Part shown: positions 13,856-19,819 of the stretch, in pieces | How the letters are laid out: each line of letters starts with the position of its first letter | Numbering within the stretch: position 1 is the stretch's first letter | Source of the DNA: a virus | Virus record (IMG/VR): IMGVR_UViG_3300042302_000730 | Location: 16,742-80,741 of that record | DNA length: 64,000 bases | Strand: one strand, 5' to 3' | Notes under the pieces: model-generated | Database searches by the model: none | What the model saw: only the letters and a program-made list of their open reading frames with translations | What the model was told of the DNA's origin: nothing | Position numbers and translations under genes: made by a program

Positions 13856-14005
13856 TTAGTCAGCCTCTTTCGTAGTAAATAAAGTTCCTAGTGCGAAATC
13901 ATTACACTCGCATTTTTCCACATTGTAGTCAAGGTCATTACCCCAAAAGATAAGACCTTGCCCATTGCAATCATTACAATCAAAACGCATAACAGAGTTA
14001 ATCAT
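13856..14005 (-). CDS. Small zinc-finger-like protein, 49 aa
   Basis: FDCNDCNGQGLIFW (residues 8-21) and EKCECND: CxxCxGxG...CxC, a paralog of the 54-aa product at 13188. ATGA overlap with the upstream gene. Probably binds one zinc ion. Confidence 0.6.
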   Translation of the reverse strand: MINSVMRFDCNDCNGQGLIFWGNDLDYNVEKCECNDFALGTLFTTKEAD

Positions 14006-14184
14006 TGTTTTTTACCTCTTAGCGTTCCTCTAATCCCTAGCATATCGCAATCTAATTTAACAGATACGCCAACAGGTAATTGGTTTGGATAAGTGTTAAT
14101 AAACTCAGCCACTTGTCCTTTAGTGGTTAAGTAAATATTTTTTACTGCGCCATTATAGGTTTCTAGTTTTATAGTGTAAGTCAT
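14002..14184 (-). CDS. Hypothetical protein, 60 aa (paralog of 16186-16371)
   Basis: MTYTIKLETYNGAVKNIYLT, then EFINTYPNQLPVGVSVKLDC. Aligns over its length with the rightward 61-aa product at 16186 (GTVKEMPF; EFIERYADALPLGTAV). ATG 14184 is chosen because the -10 box lies inside the longer frame and GAAAGG lies upstream. First gene of the 14184-13522 operon. Confidence 0.65.
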   Translation of the reverse strand: MTYTIKLETYNGAVKNIYLTTKGQVAEFINTYPNQLPVGVSVKLDCDMLGIRGTLRGKKQ

Positions 14185-14218
14185 TTCTGACCACCTTTCT
14201 TTATTGTTTGATAAGACT

Positions 14219-14247
14219 ATCCTATCAAATCCCACCGACATTTTCAA
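14219..14247 (-). promoter_or_regulatory. Early promoter with -35 and -10
   Basis: Minus-strand TTGAAA (14242-14247), 17-nt spacer ending TGA, TAGGAT (14219-14224), then leader ATAAAGAAAGG. Drives gene 14184. Confidence 0.65.
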
Positions 14248-14268
14248 CCTGCGGGGGGTGTGTTGCCT

Positions 14269-14284
14269 TGTGATTTATCTCACA
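14269..14284. promoter_or_regulatory. Crp/GlxR-like operator, perfect half-sites
   Basis: TGTGATTTATCTCACA: exact TGTGA-N6-TCACA with central TA, centred near -64.5 of the promoter for gene 14184. Confidence 0.75.
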
Positions 14285-14402
14285 AAGCCCCTTCTTGGAA
14301 TAAGCCAATTTCTAGGTCAAGCAATTCTGCGGGGGTAGCCTCAGAAAGGTCAACCCACCCAGCACCTTGTTCATCAAGGCGAAATATCTCAATATATCCC
14401 AT
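14280..14402 (-). CDS. Hypothetical acidic protein, 40 aa
   Basis: MGYIEIFRLDEQGAGWVDLS, a beta hairpin followed by an acidic helix (PAELLDLEIGLF). It starts 2 nt after the stop of the 67-aa gene. Its stop overlaps the operator at 14269. Confidence 0.55.
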   Translation of the reverse strand: MGYIEIFRLDEQGAGWVDLSEATPAELLDLEIGLFQEGAL

Positions 14403-14404
14403 TA

Positions 14405-14608
14405 TTATTCACCAACCTTCACCGCAATTGTGCGGTATTTATTACGCAAAGTATGAGGAGAAAAAATTTCTACCAAATACGCTTCCGTATTTTCTCCATA
14501 CCAAATTGGTTGATTAGATTTCTCTGCTGAGACAATTTCTCCAGACAAAGTTTTTGAGTTATAAGTTTTTCCCACTAGGAGATTTTCTATTGTGTATAAG
14601 TTAGCCAT
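14405..14608 (-). CDS. Hypothetical beta-rich protein, 67 aa
   Basis: MANLYTIENLLVGKTYNSKT, then LSGEIVSAE and a YRTIAVKVGE end; a small barrel-like pattern loosely like the 54/56-aa paralogs. GAAAGGAAGTGG leader upstream. First gene of the 14608-14280 pair. Confidence 0.6.
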   Translation of the reverse strand: MANLYTIENLLVGKTYNSKTLSGEIVSAEKSNQPIWYGENTEAYLVEIFSPHTLRNKYRTIAVKVGE

Positions 14609-14645
14609 TGTTAGCCACTTCCTTTCTTTATTTTCTTACTCCGTA

Positions 14646-14674
14646 AGTCTATCAGAATTAGCAGACATTTACAA
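14646..14674 (-). promoter_or_regulatory. Early promoter with -35 and -10
   Basis: Minus-strand TTGTAA (14669-14674), 17-nt spacer ending TGA, TAGACT (14646-14651), leader ATAAAGAAAGG. Drives gene 14608. Confidence 0.65.
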
Positions 14675-14715
14675 CCTACTAGCCAGTAATTCCAAATAAT
14701 GAGACGCTCAAGTCT

Positions 14716-14731
14716 TGTGAGAAAAATCACA
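14716..14731. promoter_or_regulatory. Crp-like operator, perfect half-sites
   Basis: TGTGAGAAAAATCACA: exact half-sites, centre AA rather than TA. Centred near -84.5 of the promoter for gene 14608. Confidence 0.7.
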
Positions 14732-14786
14732 TCGTACGTAAGTTATCCACAGCCTGTGTACGACACGCCAGGTGCGCCGGGTTTTT

Positions 14787-14912
14787 TTATTGCAATTTAT
14801 TTTTATGTTTTGTTTTTCTTGAATACTTTTTTTTATTTGGAATTGGAGTCGCAGCATTACTACGACGCAATTCTTGAATACGAATAATTTTGTTTTTTAT
14901 TTCTTTTAACAT
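14787..14912 (-). CDS. Hypothetical very basic protein, 41 aa
   Basis: MLKEIKNKIIRIQELRRSNA, ending in a Lys-rich tail (KKKYSRKTKHKNK). Likely binds nucleic acid. It starts 4 nt after the stop of the zinc-ribbon gene. Last gene of the 15192-14787 operon. Confidence 0.5.
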   Translation of the reverse strand: MLKEIKNKIIRIQELRRSNAATPIPNKKKYSRKTKHKNKLQ

Positions 14913-14916
14913 TTTA

Positions 14917-15018
14917 TTATTCCCAACAACTAGAACATTTAACAGTTAAGTCTTCTGCTTCATCAGCAGGAAGCGATAGCACAAAGCCATCGCAAACTTT
15001 ACAAAATAAATCTATCAT
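14917..15018 (-). CDS. Small zinc-ribbon-like protein, 33 aa
   Basis: FCKVCDGF (residues 5-12) and KCSSCWE (27-33): CxxC-N18-CxxC, a minimal zinc ribbon. It follows directly on the upstream stop. Function unknown. Confidence 0.55.
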   Translation of the reverse strand: MIDLFCKVCDGFVLSLPADEAEDLTVKCSSCWE

Positions 15019-15192
15019 TTACTTACCAACTTTCCAAGAAGTCCAATAAGACATGAAGTCATTATCCTCACGATAGTGAGAAGTTATATTCTGCTCACAA
15101 TTCTCGCAGAAGGTAAATCTTTCGTCATTAACGATAGAGATAGCATTTTTATTAGGTGTATGCTTACACACTTTATTTATAACTGAATTCAT
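15019..15192 (-). CDS. Small putative zinc-binding protein, 57 aa
   Basis: CKHTPN (residue 9 on) and FCENCEQN (28-35) give a C-x-H...CxxC arrangement. AGAAAGGA upstream. First gene of the leftward operon beside the divergent control region. Confidence 0.6.
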   Translation of the reverse strand: MNSVINKVCKHTPNKNAISIVNDERFTFCENCEQNITSHYREDNDFMSYWTSWKVGK

Positions 15193-15243
15193 TTGAATTC
15201 CTTTCTAAGTTTGAGAACCTTTCTCAACTTTCTTTATACTAGA

Positions 15244-15252
15244 AGTATAACA
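15244..15252 (-). promoter_or_regulatory. Early extended -10 promoter
   Basis: Minus-strand TGTTATACT with leader TATAAAGAAAG. Drives gene 15192. The -35 is weak, with AAATGTC in its place as in other early promoters. Confidence 0.6.
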
Positions 15253-15285
15253 CCTACCACTGACATTTACTGACTAGTAGGTAGG

Positions 15286-15299
15286 ACAAATCGGACATT
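15286..15299. promoter_or_regulatory. CGGACATT motif, copy 4
   Basis: ACAAATCGGACATT between the promoter of gene 15192 and its Crp-like operator. An inverted relative (TGTCCAATATGTCCGAATT) lies at 15405-15423. Confidence 0.4.
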
Positions 15300-15305
15300 G
15301 TGTCG

Positions 15306-15321
15306 TGTGATGTAGGTCATG
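15306..15321. promoter_or_regulatory. Crp/GlxR-like operator
   Basis: TGTGATGTAGGTCATG, central TA, centred near -76.5 of the leftward promoter. Confidence 0.55.
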
Positions 15322-15347
15322 TGGATAACTTAAGCGTGAAATGGGTA

Positions 15348-15363
15348 TGTGATCTATATCATG
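15348..15363. promoter_or_regulatory. Crp/GlxR-like operator
   Basis: TGTGATCTATATCATG, central TA; between the two divergent promoters. Confidence 0.55.
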
Positions 15364-15427
15364 TGGATAACTCTCTCAGACACACCCGATAGCGCCGGGC
15401 TACATGTCCAATATGTCCGAATTGTCG

Positions 15428-15443
15428 TGTGGTGTATATCACT
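15428..15443. promoter_or_regulatory. Crp/GlxR-like operator
   Basis: TGTGGTGTATATCACT, central TA, centred near -75.5 of the rightward promoter 15476-15504. Confidence 0.5.
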
Positions 15444-15475
15444 AATTACATGCGTGTTATTTACGGCGTGTCGTC

Positions 15476-15504
15476 TTGACTTTTGGGGTTATCTCTGCTA
15501 TAAT
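15476..15504 (+). promoter_or_regulatory. Strong rightward early promoter
   Basis: TTGACT (15476-15481), 17-nt spacer ending TGC, TATAAT (15499-15504): the best rightward early promoter. Its transcript begins with the micro-ORF leader. Confidence 0.75.
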
Positions 15505-15537
15505 TCCATTATACAAAAAAATAAAGAAGCAGACTCA

Positions 15538-15661
15538 ATGAGCCTAGCAAATAACCCTCGATAAGAGGATGAGCCTAGCAAGTAAGTGAGTTAGAGATTA
15601 GATAGCCTCAATGAGCCTACCAAATAAGCCTAGCAATAGGATGAGCGTAGCAATTAAGTGA
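15538..15661 (+). repeat. Repeated micro-ORF leader (MSLA repeats)
   Basis: Five copies of AGCCTAGCAA-like units (starting 15541, 15572, 15614, 15628, 15644); four begin with ATG. They encode MSLANNPR (15538-15564), MSLASK (15569-15589) and a 16-residue peptide starting MSLPNK (15611-15661). Each unit ends in or near a stop codon. The array lies in the leader of the strong early promoter and touches the operator at 15657. Confidence 0.55.
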
Positions 15662-15672
15662 GGTATCTCACA
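15657..15672. promoter_or_regulatory. Crp/GlxR-like operator
   Basis: AGTGAGGTATCTCACA, central TA, centred near -64.5 of the promoter for gene 15762. Confidence 0.6.
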
Positions 15673-15716
15673 CCACGACACTAGGGGAAAGTCCCCAAAA
15701 TGTCAGTCCCCCCTGC

Positions 15717-15722
15717 TAGACT
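15717..15722 (+). promoter_or_regulatory. Early extended -10 promoter
   Basis: TGC + TAGACT, with AAATGTCAG near -35 and the TATAAAGAAAG leader used by the leftward early units. The -10 lies inside a C6/G5 hairpin (15708-15728). Confidence 0.55.
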
Positions 15723-15761
15723 AGGGGGTATAAAGAAAGTATCTTGAAAGGATAACTATAA

Positions 15762-15962
15762 ATGATAAACAATAACCCTAACAATAACATTATTGCGGAT
15801 ATTAGAAAAGCCCAACAGGCTCGCTATGCTAAAGAGCATGCGCTTGCTATGGAAAGTTTTCCATGGATTGCTGAGAGCATTAACGCTTATCGCAACGCTA
15901 CTCCTGAGCAATTAGCACAGGTAGAGGCTATCACTTCTAATAGATTAGGATTCTCGCTATGA
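15762..15962 (+). CDS. Hypothetical protein, 66 aa
   Basis: Asn-rich start (MINNNPNNNIIADIRKAQQA), then helices (PWIAESINAYRNATPEQLAQ). GAAAGGA lies 9 nt upstream. First gene of the rightward early operon 15762-16465; its stop overlaps the next ATG (ATGA). Confidence 0.6.
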   Translation: MINNNPNNNIIADIRKAQQARYAKEHALAMESFPWIAESINAYRNATPEQLAQVEAITSNRLGFSL

Positions 15963-16051
15963 CTAACGCTGATAAGATTAACGAAGCCATAGAGGCTTTA
16001 CAAAATGCTAACAAAGCGTTAGTAGAGATGTTCGGAGAGGACGAAGAATAA
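15959..16051 (+). CDS. Very small acidic helical protein, 30 aa
   Basis: MTNADKINEAIEALQNANKA..., one amphipathic helix with an acidic end. ATGA overlap upstream; the next gene starts immediately at 16052. Confidence 0.5.
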   Translation: MTNADKINEAIEALQNANKALVEMFGEDEE

Positions 16052-16189
16052 ATGGAATTATATTTTGATCTAGACTACTTTAGTCTATACATTGACAGCA
16101 TTGGTCTAGCACTAGACATACCATCATGGTTATTAGTTGGCACTATTGCTTTCATCTATTCAATTAAGTTAATTAGGAGAGATAGATGA
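16052..16189 (+). CDS. Small membrane protein, 45 aa
   Basis: Residues 18-39 (IGLALDIPSWLLVGTIAFIY region) form one membrane segment, then KLIRRDR, a positive anchor. ATGA overlap with the next gene. Function unknown. Confidence 0.55.
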   Translation: MELYFDLDYFSLYIDSIGLALDIPSWLLVGTIAFIYSIKLIRRDR

Positions 16190-16371
16190 TAACAGTAGAA
16201 CTAACATCAGTAAGCGGTACAGTAAAAGAGATGCCGTTTGAAAACAAGGACAGGGTGTTAGAGTTTATCGAGAGATATGCTGACGCATTACCATTAGGAA
16301 CAGCGGTTAACATTAACGCACCGCTAATTGGTATTCATTCGGGTTGGATACAAGGACGCAAGAGTGTCTGA
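16186..16371 (+). CDS. Hypothetical protein, 61 aa (paralog of 14002-14184)
   Basis: MITVELTSVSGTVKEMPFEN, then EFIERYADALPLGTAVNINA. Paralog of the leftward 60-aa product at 14002, so the divergent early blocks carry related genes. GGAGAG lies upstream. ATGA overlap with the preceding gene. Confidence 0.65.
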   Translation: MITVELTSVSGTVKEMPFENKDRVLEFIERYADALPLGTAVNINAPLIGIHSGWIQGRKSV

Positions 16372-16465
16372 GTATTCTGCTGAACAGTTAAGACGCAAGG
16401 CCCATCTAGACAATGGTGGGACACTTGCTGACTACGATAGGACACACTACCCAGAGCAAGCATAG
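16364..16465 (+). CDS. Very small protein, 33 aa, GTG start
   Basis: MSEYSAEQLRRKAHLDNGGT from GTG 16364, overlapping the previous gene by 8 nt. A hydrophilic helix plus tail. The gene at 16872 starts with the same MSEY. Last gene of the rightward early operon. Confidence 0.45.
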   Translation: MSEYSAEQLRRKAHLDNGGTLADYDRTHYPEQA

Positions 16466-16590
16466 AGGGCTTCCCCCCTTTATGTGCTCACTATATTTTG
16501 TGGTTTTTATTTTCTAAATGCTGCATCGTACATCTAAACAAAATATTCAGATTTTGTCAAAATAAAAATTTTTTCAGATTTTCCAGGTAG

Positions 16591-16596
16591 TATAAT
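16591..16596 (+). promoter_or_regulatory. Leaderless -10 promoter
   Basis: TATAAT exactly 6 nt before ATG 16603. Confidence 0.6.
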
Positions 16597-16602
16597 AAAG
16601 AT

Positions 16603-16761
16603 ATGTGTCAACACGCTTATACCTATGTAGGACATGGCTTATGCCGATACTGTGGTTTGACAACGCACGATCCTGATTGGAATACAATTAATGCGGGGTA
16701 TGCAGCATACAGAGAAAAAGTCGGATTCTTCTTCAATAACAACACCTGGTGGACTATATAG
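16603..16761 (+). CDS. Small putative zinc-binding protein, 52 aa
   Basis: CQHAYTYVGHGLCRYCGLT: C2, H4, then CxxC (14-17), typical of short phage zinc knuckles. The C-terminus is aromatic (FFFNNNTWWTI). Leaderless start. Resembles the Cys/His layout of gene 15019. Confidence 0.6.
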   Translation: MCQHAYTYVGHGLCRYCGLTTHDPDWNTINAGYAAYREKVGFFFNNNTWWTI

Positions 16762-16764
16762 TAG

Positions 16765-16770
16765 TATAAT
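16765..16770 (+). promoter_or_regulatory. Leaderless -10 promoter
   Basis: TATAAT exactly 6 nt before ATG 16777. Confidence 0.6.
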
Positions 16771-16776
16771 AAATTC

Positions 16777-16875
16777 ATGAAAAGATTCTTAATGAGAGTA
16801 ATTGCATTACAAGTTATTGCATCAATAATTATAATTGGTTTGGCAGTAATATTTTTCGGGGTATTTGGTCAATGA
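16777..16875 (+). CDS. Small membrane protein, 32 aa
   Basis: A positive N-terminus (MKRFLMRV) followed by one membrane helix to the C-terminus (ASIIIIGLAVIFFGVFG). ATGA overlap with the next gene. Confidence 0.55.
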   Translation: MKRFLMRVIALQVIASIIIIGLAVIFFGVFGQ

Positions 16876-17054
16876 GCGAGTATCCAGATTCTTGGAGTAG
16901 ACAAACTCCTAAAGGATATGAAACACCCCTTAACATAGCAAGATTACAAGATAACGAACCTGTTATAAATGATGGTTTGGCGTTAAAGGTTTTTCAAGAA
17001 TTTTGTTGCGATGGCTGTACTTGTAAATCTGAGGTAGATCACTCTCTAGATTAG
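16872..17054 (+). CDS. Hypothetical protein with Cys cluster, 60 aa
   Basis: MSEYPDSWSRQTPKGYETPL; the C-terminal CCDGCTCKSEVDH is a possible metal site. Overlaps the convergent 2OG gene by 4 nt. No family recognised. Confidence 0.55.
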   Translation: MSEYPDSWSRQTPKGYETPLNIARLQDNEPVINDGLALKVFQEFCCDGCTCKSEVDHSLD

Positions 17055-17794
17055 TTTGTTCTTGTTGCTCTACTGCCAAACTCTTTTGCAATTGCAACAG
17101 CCTCTTCAATAGTTTGACCATCAGACATGCCTGTACAATCTGTATTGGTGTTTTTGTCTTCAGTGCCTGCAATTGTTAACATGTCTTTGTATTTTTCTTG
17201 CAAAGCACGTTGTTTTTCGAGCATGATGTCAAAATGATTTTCTGGATATAGGTCATTATTAGTATCTGTCCAGGCCTGACACAACAAAATATCATAATAT
17301 TCATGTGGTTCAAATTTCATATCTGGTCTCCAATGAACATCTTGATTTCCAGTAAACCATACAGCAGAACCATACTCTCCCATATCAAATTTTTTATCTT
17401 CTACATAAAAATCCCATTGCTTACTGCTTTTAAGTCTCACTGTAGCGGTGTACATAGTTTTATTTACAACAACATCTGCGTGGGGAACTAAGTTTGGAGC
17501 CCCACCACTATCATGCGTGTATCGGCAAAAAATTAAAACTATATTCTCATATGAAACATTACCTTGGCCTAGTTCTTCTGCTTTATTTTTAATAACATCA
17601 ATCAGTTCTTTCGGCCAGTCTCTATTACTTGTAATAAAACCATTATTTGAAAACTTAAACATTTCTGCATATGGATCATTTTTTTCTGTAAGACCCTTTT
17701 CTATTTTTGCATCAATAACGCCATAGACAAGGTCCATTTCTTTTTCTGTAAAAAATTTATCTATTTCAATTGGTTCTATTCTTTTAACACTCAT
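17051..17794 (-). CDS. 2OG-Fe(II) oxygenase-like protein
   Basis: 247 residues. VPHADVVVN gives the HxD pair (H105, D107), and GNQDVHWRP the distal His (H154), within a beta-rich core (QWDFYVEDKKF, GSAVWFTG): the double-stranded beta-helix layout of Fe(II)/2-oxoglutarate dioxygenases. The C-terminal 80 residues are a separate helical tail. ATG 17794 is chosen because TGTTATAAT lies exactly 6 nt upstream. Substrate unknown; several relatives lie at 24-39 kb. Confidence 0.65.
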   Translation of the reverse strand: MSVKRIEPIEIDKFFTEKEMDLVYGVIDAKIEKGLTEKNDPYAEMFKFSNNGFITSNRDWPKELIDVIKNKAEELGQGNVSYENIVLIFCRYTHDSGGAPNLVPHADVVVNKTMYTATVRLKSSKQWDFYVEDKKFDMGEYGSAVWFTGNQDVHWRPDMKFEPHEYYDILLCQAWTDTNNDLYPENHFDIMLEKQRALQEKYKDMLTIAGTEDKNTNTDCTGMSDGQTIEEAVAIAKEFGSRATRTN

Positions 17795-17800
17795 GTAATC

Positions 17801-17809
17801 ATTATAACA
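17801..17809 (-). promoter_or_regulatory. Leaderless extended -10 promoter
   Basis: Minus-strand TGTTATAAT, exactly 6 nt before ATG 17794. Confidence 0.65.
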
Positions 17810-17814
17810 CGCTT

Positions 17815-18015
17815 TTACCACTTATCAATTGGACATTTAGCATTTTCTAGCGTAGTCTTTAATTTCATAAAGCATCCACACTTACGACAGGTTTCAGTCT
17901 TAGGTCTAAAATATTCACATGCTCTACATATTTTTAAGCGGGAATTAACAAGATCCTCTTGGCTTCTTGGCTGATTAGGATTAAACAAATCCCAAGGCTT
18001 AACGTCATCGGACAT
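17815..18015 (-). CDS. DUF6171-like zinc-ribbon protein, 66 aa
   Basis: CRACEYF, CRKCGCFMKLKTT and a final CPIDKW form the zinc-ribbon pattern typical of this small family in actinobacteria and their phages. ATG 18015 is chosen because a longer frame to 18042 would run into the neighbouring small gene. Role unknown. Confidence 0.65.
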   Translation of the reverse strand: MSDDVKPWDLFNPNQPRSQEDLVNSRLKICRACEYFRPKTETCRKCGCFMKLKTTLENAKCPIDKW

Positions 18016-18070
18016 ATTTCTTAATAACAGCCATAAGCCCAATAGTAAACATAATCAAACCTATTGCCAT
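18005..18070 (-). CDS. Micro membrane protein, 21 aa
   Basis: MAIGLIMFTIGLMAVIKKYV: one membrane helix with a basic tail. TAATG overlap with the upstream gene and overlap with the downstream start support translation; size makes it uncertain. Confidence 0.4.
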   Translation of the reverse strand: MAIGLIMFTIGLMAVIKKYVR

Positions 18071-18828
18071 TATCTCCATTCCATCTCCTGGTTATACGTC
18101 ACACTATACTCGCCTGAGTATATTTCTGCATAAGATATTATATCGTTCATATAACGCATAAGGGTGTTTATACCAACCTTATCAGCCATATAGCGCTTAC
18201 CCGTAGTTATTGGTAGATGTTTTATCCCCTCGGAAATTAGAGCAGCATTTAACGTAACTAGATACCTATCTAGTCCAAACCTTCTTGATACAAAAGATTG
18301 TGTTGGATACTTTGCTCGGATATCTGATATATCTAAGGTTTTTTCAATAATTGGTTTGATATCCACTTCTCTAAGCCTACTAGACCATCTAAGCATGTTA
18401 GCGCTGTAATTGTCCATATTAGTTAGTGTTGAATCAGCGTGAGCCATGCGTTTAAGGTCATACAGGTCTAAATCAACCTCTATTGCCGACGAAATTAAAA
18501 AACAGGTTGCGTAAGGAAACTTAGAGGTATACATTTTCGTATTCCAAAAACGATTTGGATTAAACGACGAATCAGCCATATTGTCATTTTCAATTCTCAT
18601 ATGATTTCCGACCGAAACAAAATCTTTTGTATTCATATCGCAATCCAAAAAAAGACACTCTTCAGGCTTAACATCGTCAGCAAGACATAACAAATTTTTA
18701 TCGTACGTACCAACAACAACCGAATCAAATTTTCGACTTAACAACTCCGCCGACATAAAACCATCAATATCTGGAGAGATTATAATTTTTTGAAACTTAC
18801 TTAGCGTTTCCAATATAGCGTCTTTCAT
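18070..18828 (-). CDS. DHH-like phosphoesterase-related protein
   Basis: 252 residues. ISPDIDGFMSAELL (residues 17-30) fits DHH motif I (DxDG..SA..L), CLFLDCDMN (58-66) motif II, and VGNHMRIENDN (about 72-82) could be the DHH/NH motif. The family cleaves phosphodiesters or phosphoanhydrides with Mn2+. The third motif is unusual, so this is a tentative assignment; a divergent or inactive member is possible. SD AGGAGA lies 8 nt upstream. Linked by TAATG to the micro-ORF. Confidence 0.45.
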   Translation of the reverse strand: MKDAILETLSKFQKIIISPDIDGFMSAELLSRKFDSVVVGTYDKNLLCLADDVKPEECLFLDCDMNTKDFVSVGNHMRIENDNMADSSFNPNRFWNTKMYTSKFPYATCFLISSAIEVDLDLYDLKRMAHADSTLTNMDNYSANMLRWSSRLREVDIKPIIEKTLDISDIRAKYPTQSFVSRRFGLDRYLVTLNAALISEGIKHLPITTGKRYMADKVGINTLMRYMNDIISYAEIYSGEYSVTYNQEMEWR

Positions 18829-18851
18829 TTTTAATTTCTCCTAAATAATAA

Positions 18852-18860
18852 TGTTATAAT
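18852..18860 (+). promoter_or_regulatory. Extended -10 promoter
   Basis: TGTTATAAT, 9 nt before ATG 18870. No SD. Confidence 0.55.
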
Positions 18861-18869
18861 TACTTTATT

Positions 18870-19136
18870 ATGTCAACAACTGATACCGCAGCCCTAATTG
18901 TATCTATCTTTACTATTGTAGCATTTGTCATTGGAAGTATCAAGTGGTTAACAAAACACTATTTTGACGAAATACTATCTGAAATTCGCCCCAATTCTGG
19001 ATCAAGTTTAAAGGACCAGGTCACAAGGTTAGAGGTTCGGATGACAGAAGCAAATGAGATGAGAAAAGAGATGGACGCTAAAATAGATAAAATGTTTGAT
19101 GCTCTATTATCCCATATATCAAAAACTGAAAAATAA
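18870..19136 (+). CDS. Holin-like membrane protein with coiled coil, 88 aa
   Basis: One membrane segment (residues 7-26, AALIVSIFTIVAFVIGSIKW), then a conserved SSLKDQVTRLEVRM coiled coil. Such single-span proteins are frequent next to phage lysis or tail genes. The endolysin lies 6 kb away. Holin function is inferred, not shown. Confidence 0.5.
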   Translation: MSTTDTAALIVSIFTIVAFVIGSIKWLTKHYFDEILSEIRPNSGSSLKDQVTRLEVRMTEANEMRKEMDAKIDKMFDALLSHISKTEK

Positions 19137-19315
19137 TTTTTTACTATATATAATATATAAAGATATCTAAGGTTTAAAGGTATTCTTTTTTCTTTATATA
19201 TTTTAAGTATACACTATAGATTTTGTATCCTGGGGCCAAATCTTAAAGAGTGAGACAGTTTTTTAAAAGTTACCAAATTGTTATAAAACCTTCATATATT
19301 TTTTTTGATATTTAG

Positions 19316-19324
19316 TGGTATAAT
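19316..19324 (+). promoter_or_regulatory. Leaderless extended -10 promoter
   Basis: TGGTATAAT exactly 6 nt before ATG 19331. The AT-rich spacer 19137-19315 shows nothing else clear. Confidence 0.65.
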
Positions 19325-19330
19325 CCTATT

Positions 19331-19717
19331 ATGTCTTCTTGCGAAAATGAGATTTTTGGGTCAGATCCAGCAAATATTAAATGGACCATTGTCCGTGGTG
19401 ATACTTGCACCCTAAGAGTTGATTTTTTAAACAATGACGAAGTTACATATATTGATACCGATGATTGGTCATACACGGCCAGTGCTTATGATAAAAAGAC
19501 AGATGTTATAGATGAATTAGAGGTTGTATCATATGACGGATATGTTATTATTACTGCCCCTGCCGAAATTACATCATTTTGGGGAAGCACCTATAATGGA
19601 ATTGTAGCAGAGTTAACTTTTGACCTACAGGTTGCACTAAATGATGTAAATAAAACTATTTGGACTCCTGTTCTTGGAACTATATCTGTAATTGGCAATG
19701 TGTCTGGAAGTTTATAA
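19331..19717 (+). CDS. RGDT-type virion protein, 128 aa
   Basis: IKWTIVRGDTCTLRVDF (about 16-32) and beta-rich sequence throughout. The xxRGDTxxxRV strand is shared with genes 20662 and 26077, making a three-member family that resembles the N-terminal domain of baseplate upper proteins (BppU-like) by pattern only. Likely a baseplate or fibre component. Stop overlaps the next start (TAATG). Confidence 0.55.
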   Translation: MSSCENEIFGSDPANIKWTIVRGDTCTLRVDFLNNDEVTYIDTDDWSYTASAYDKKTDVIDELEVVSYDGYVIITAPAEITSFWGSTYNGIVAELTFDLQVALNDVNKTIWTPVLGTISVIGNVSGSL

Positions 19718-19815
19718 TGGCTATCGTTAAAGTTAGTAATGTTAAGAGTAATTTGCCAGATGTTATTCGTATAACTGCATCTGGAGTTAGCAAAACAATA
19801 AAAATAAAGAAGTAA
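19717..19815 (+). CDS. Very small beta protein, 32 aa
   Basis: MAIVKVSNVKSNLPDVIRIT, then SGVSKTIKIKK. Coupled by TAATG to the RGDT protein. The RGDT gene at 26077 is likewise followed by a small gene (26487), so this pair is a repeated arrangement. Confidence 0.5.
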   Translation: MAIVKVSNVKSNLPDVIRITASGVSKTIKIKK

Positions 19816-19819
19816 CCTT

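Larger units (their letters stand above)
15193..15761. promoter_or_regulatory. Divergent early control region
   Basis: 569 bp without a sizeable gene. It holds the leftward promoter 15244-15252, two rightward promoters (15476-15504 and 15717-15722), four Crp-like operators, CGGACA motifs, a repeated micro-ORF leader (15538-15661) and hairpins at 15681-15695 and 15706-15729. It separates the leftward and rightward early blocks, as in a genetic switch. Confidence 0.6.

Noticed and set aside
16461-16490. Terminator at GAGGGCTTCCCCCCTTTATG after the rightward early operon
   Set aside because: Stem is too short and mismatched and there is no U tract; left unannotated.
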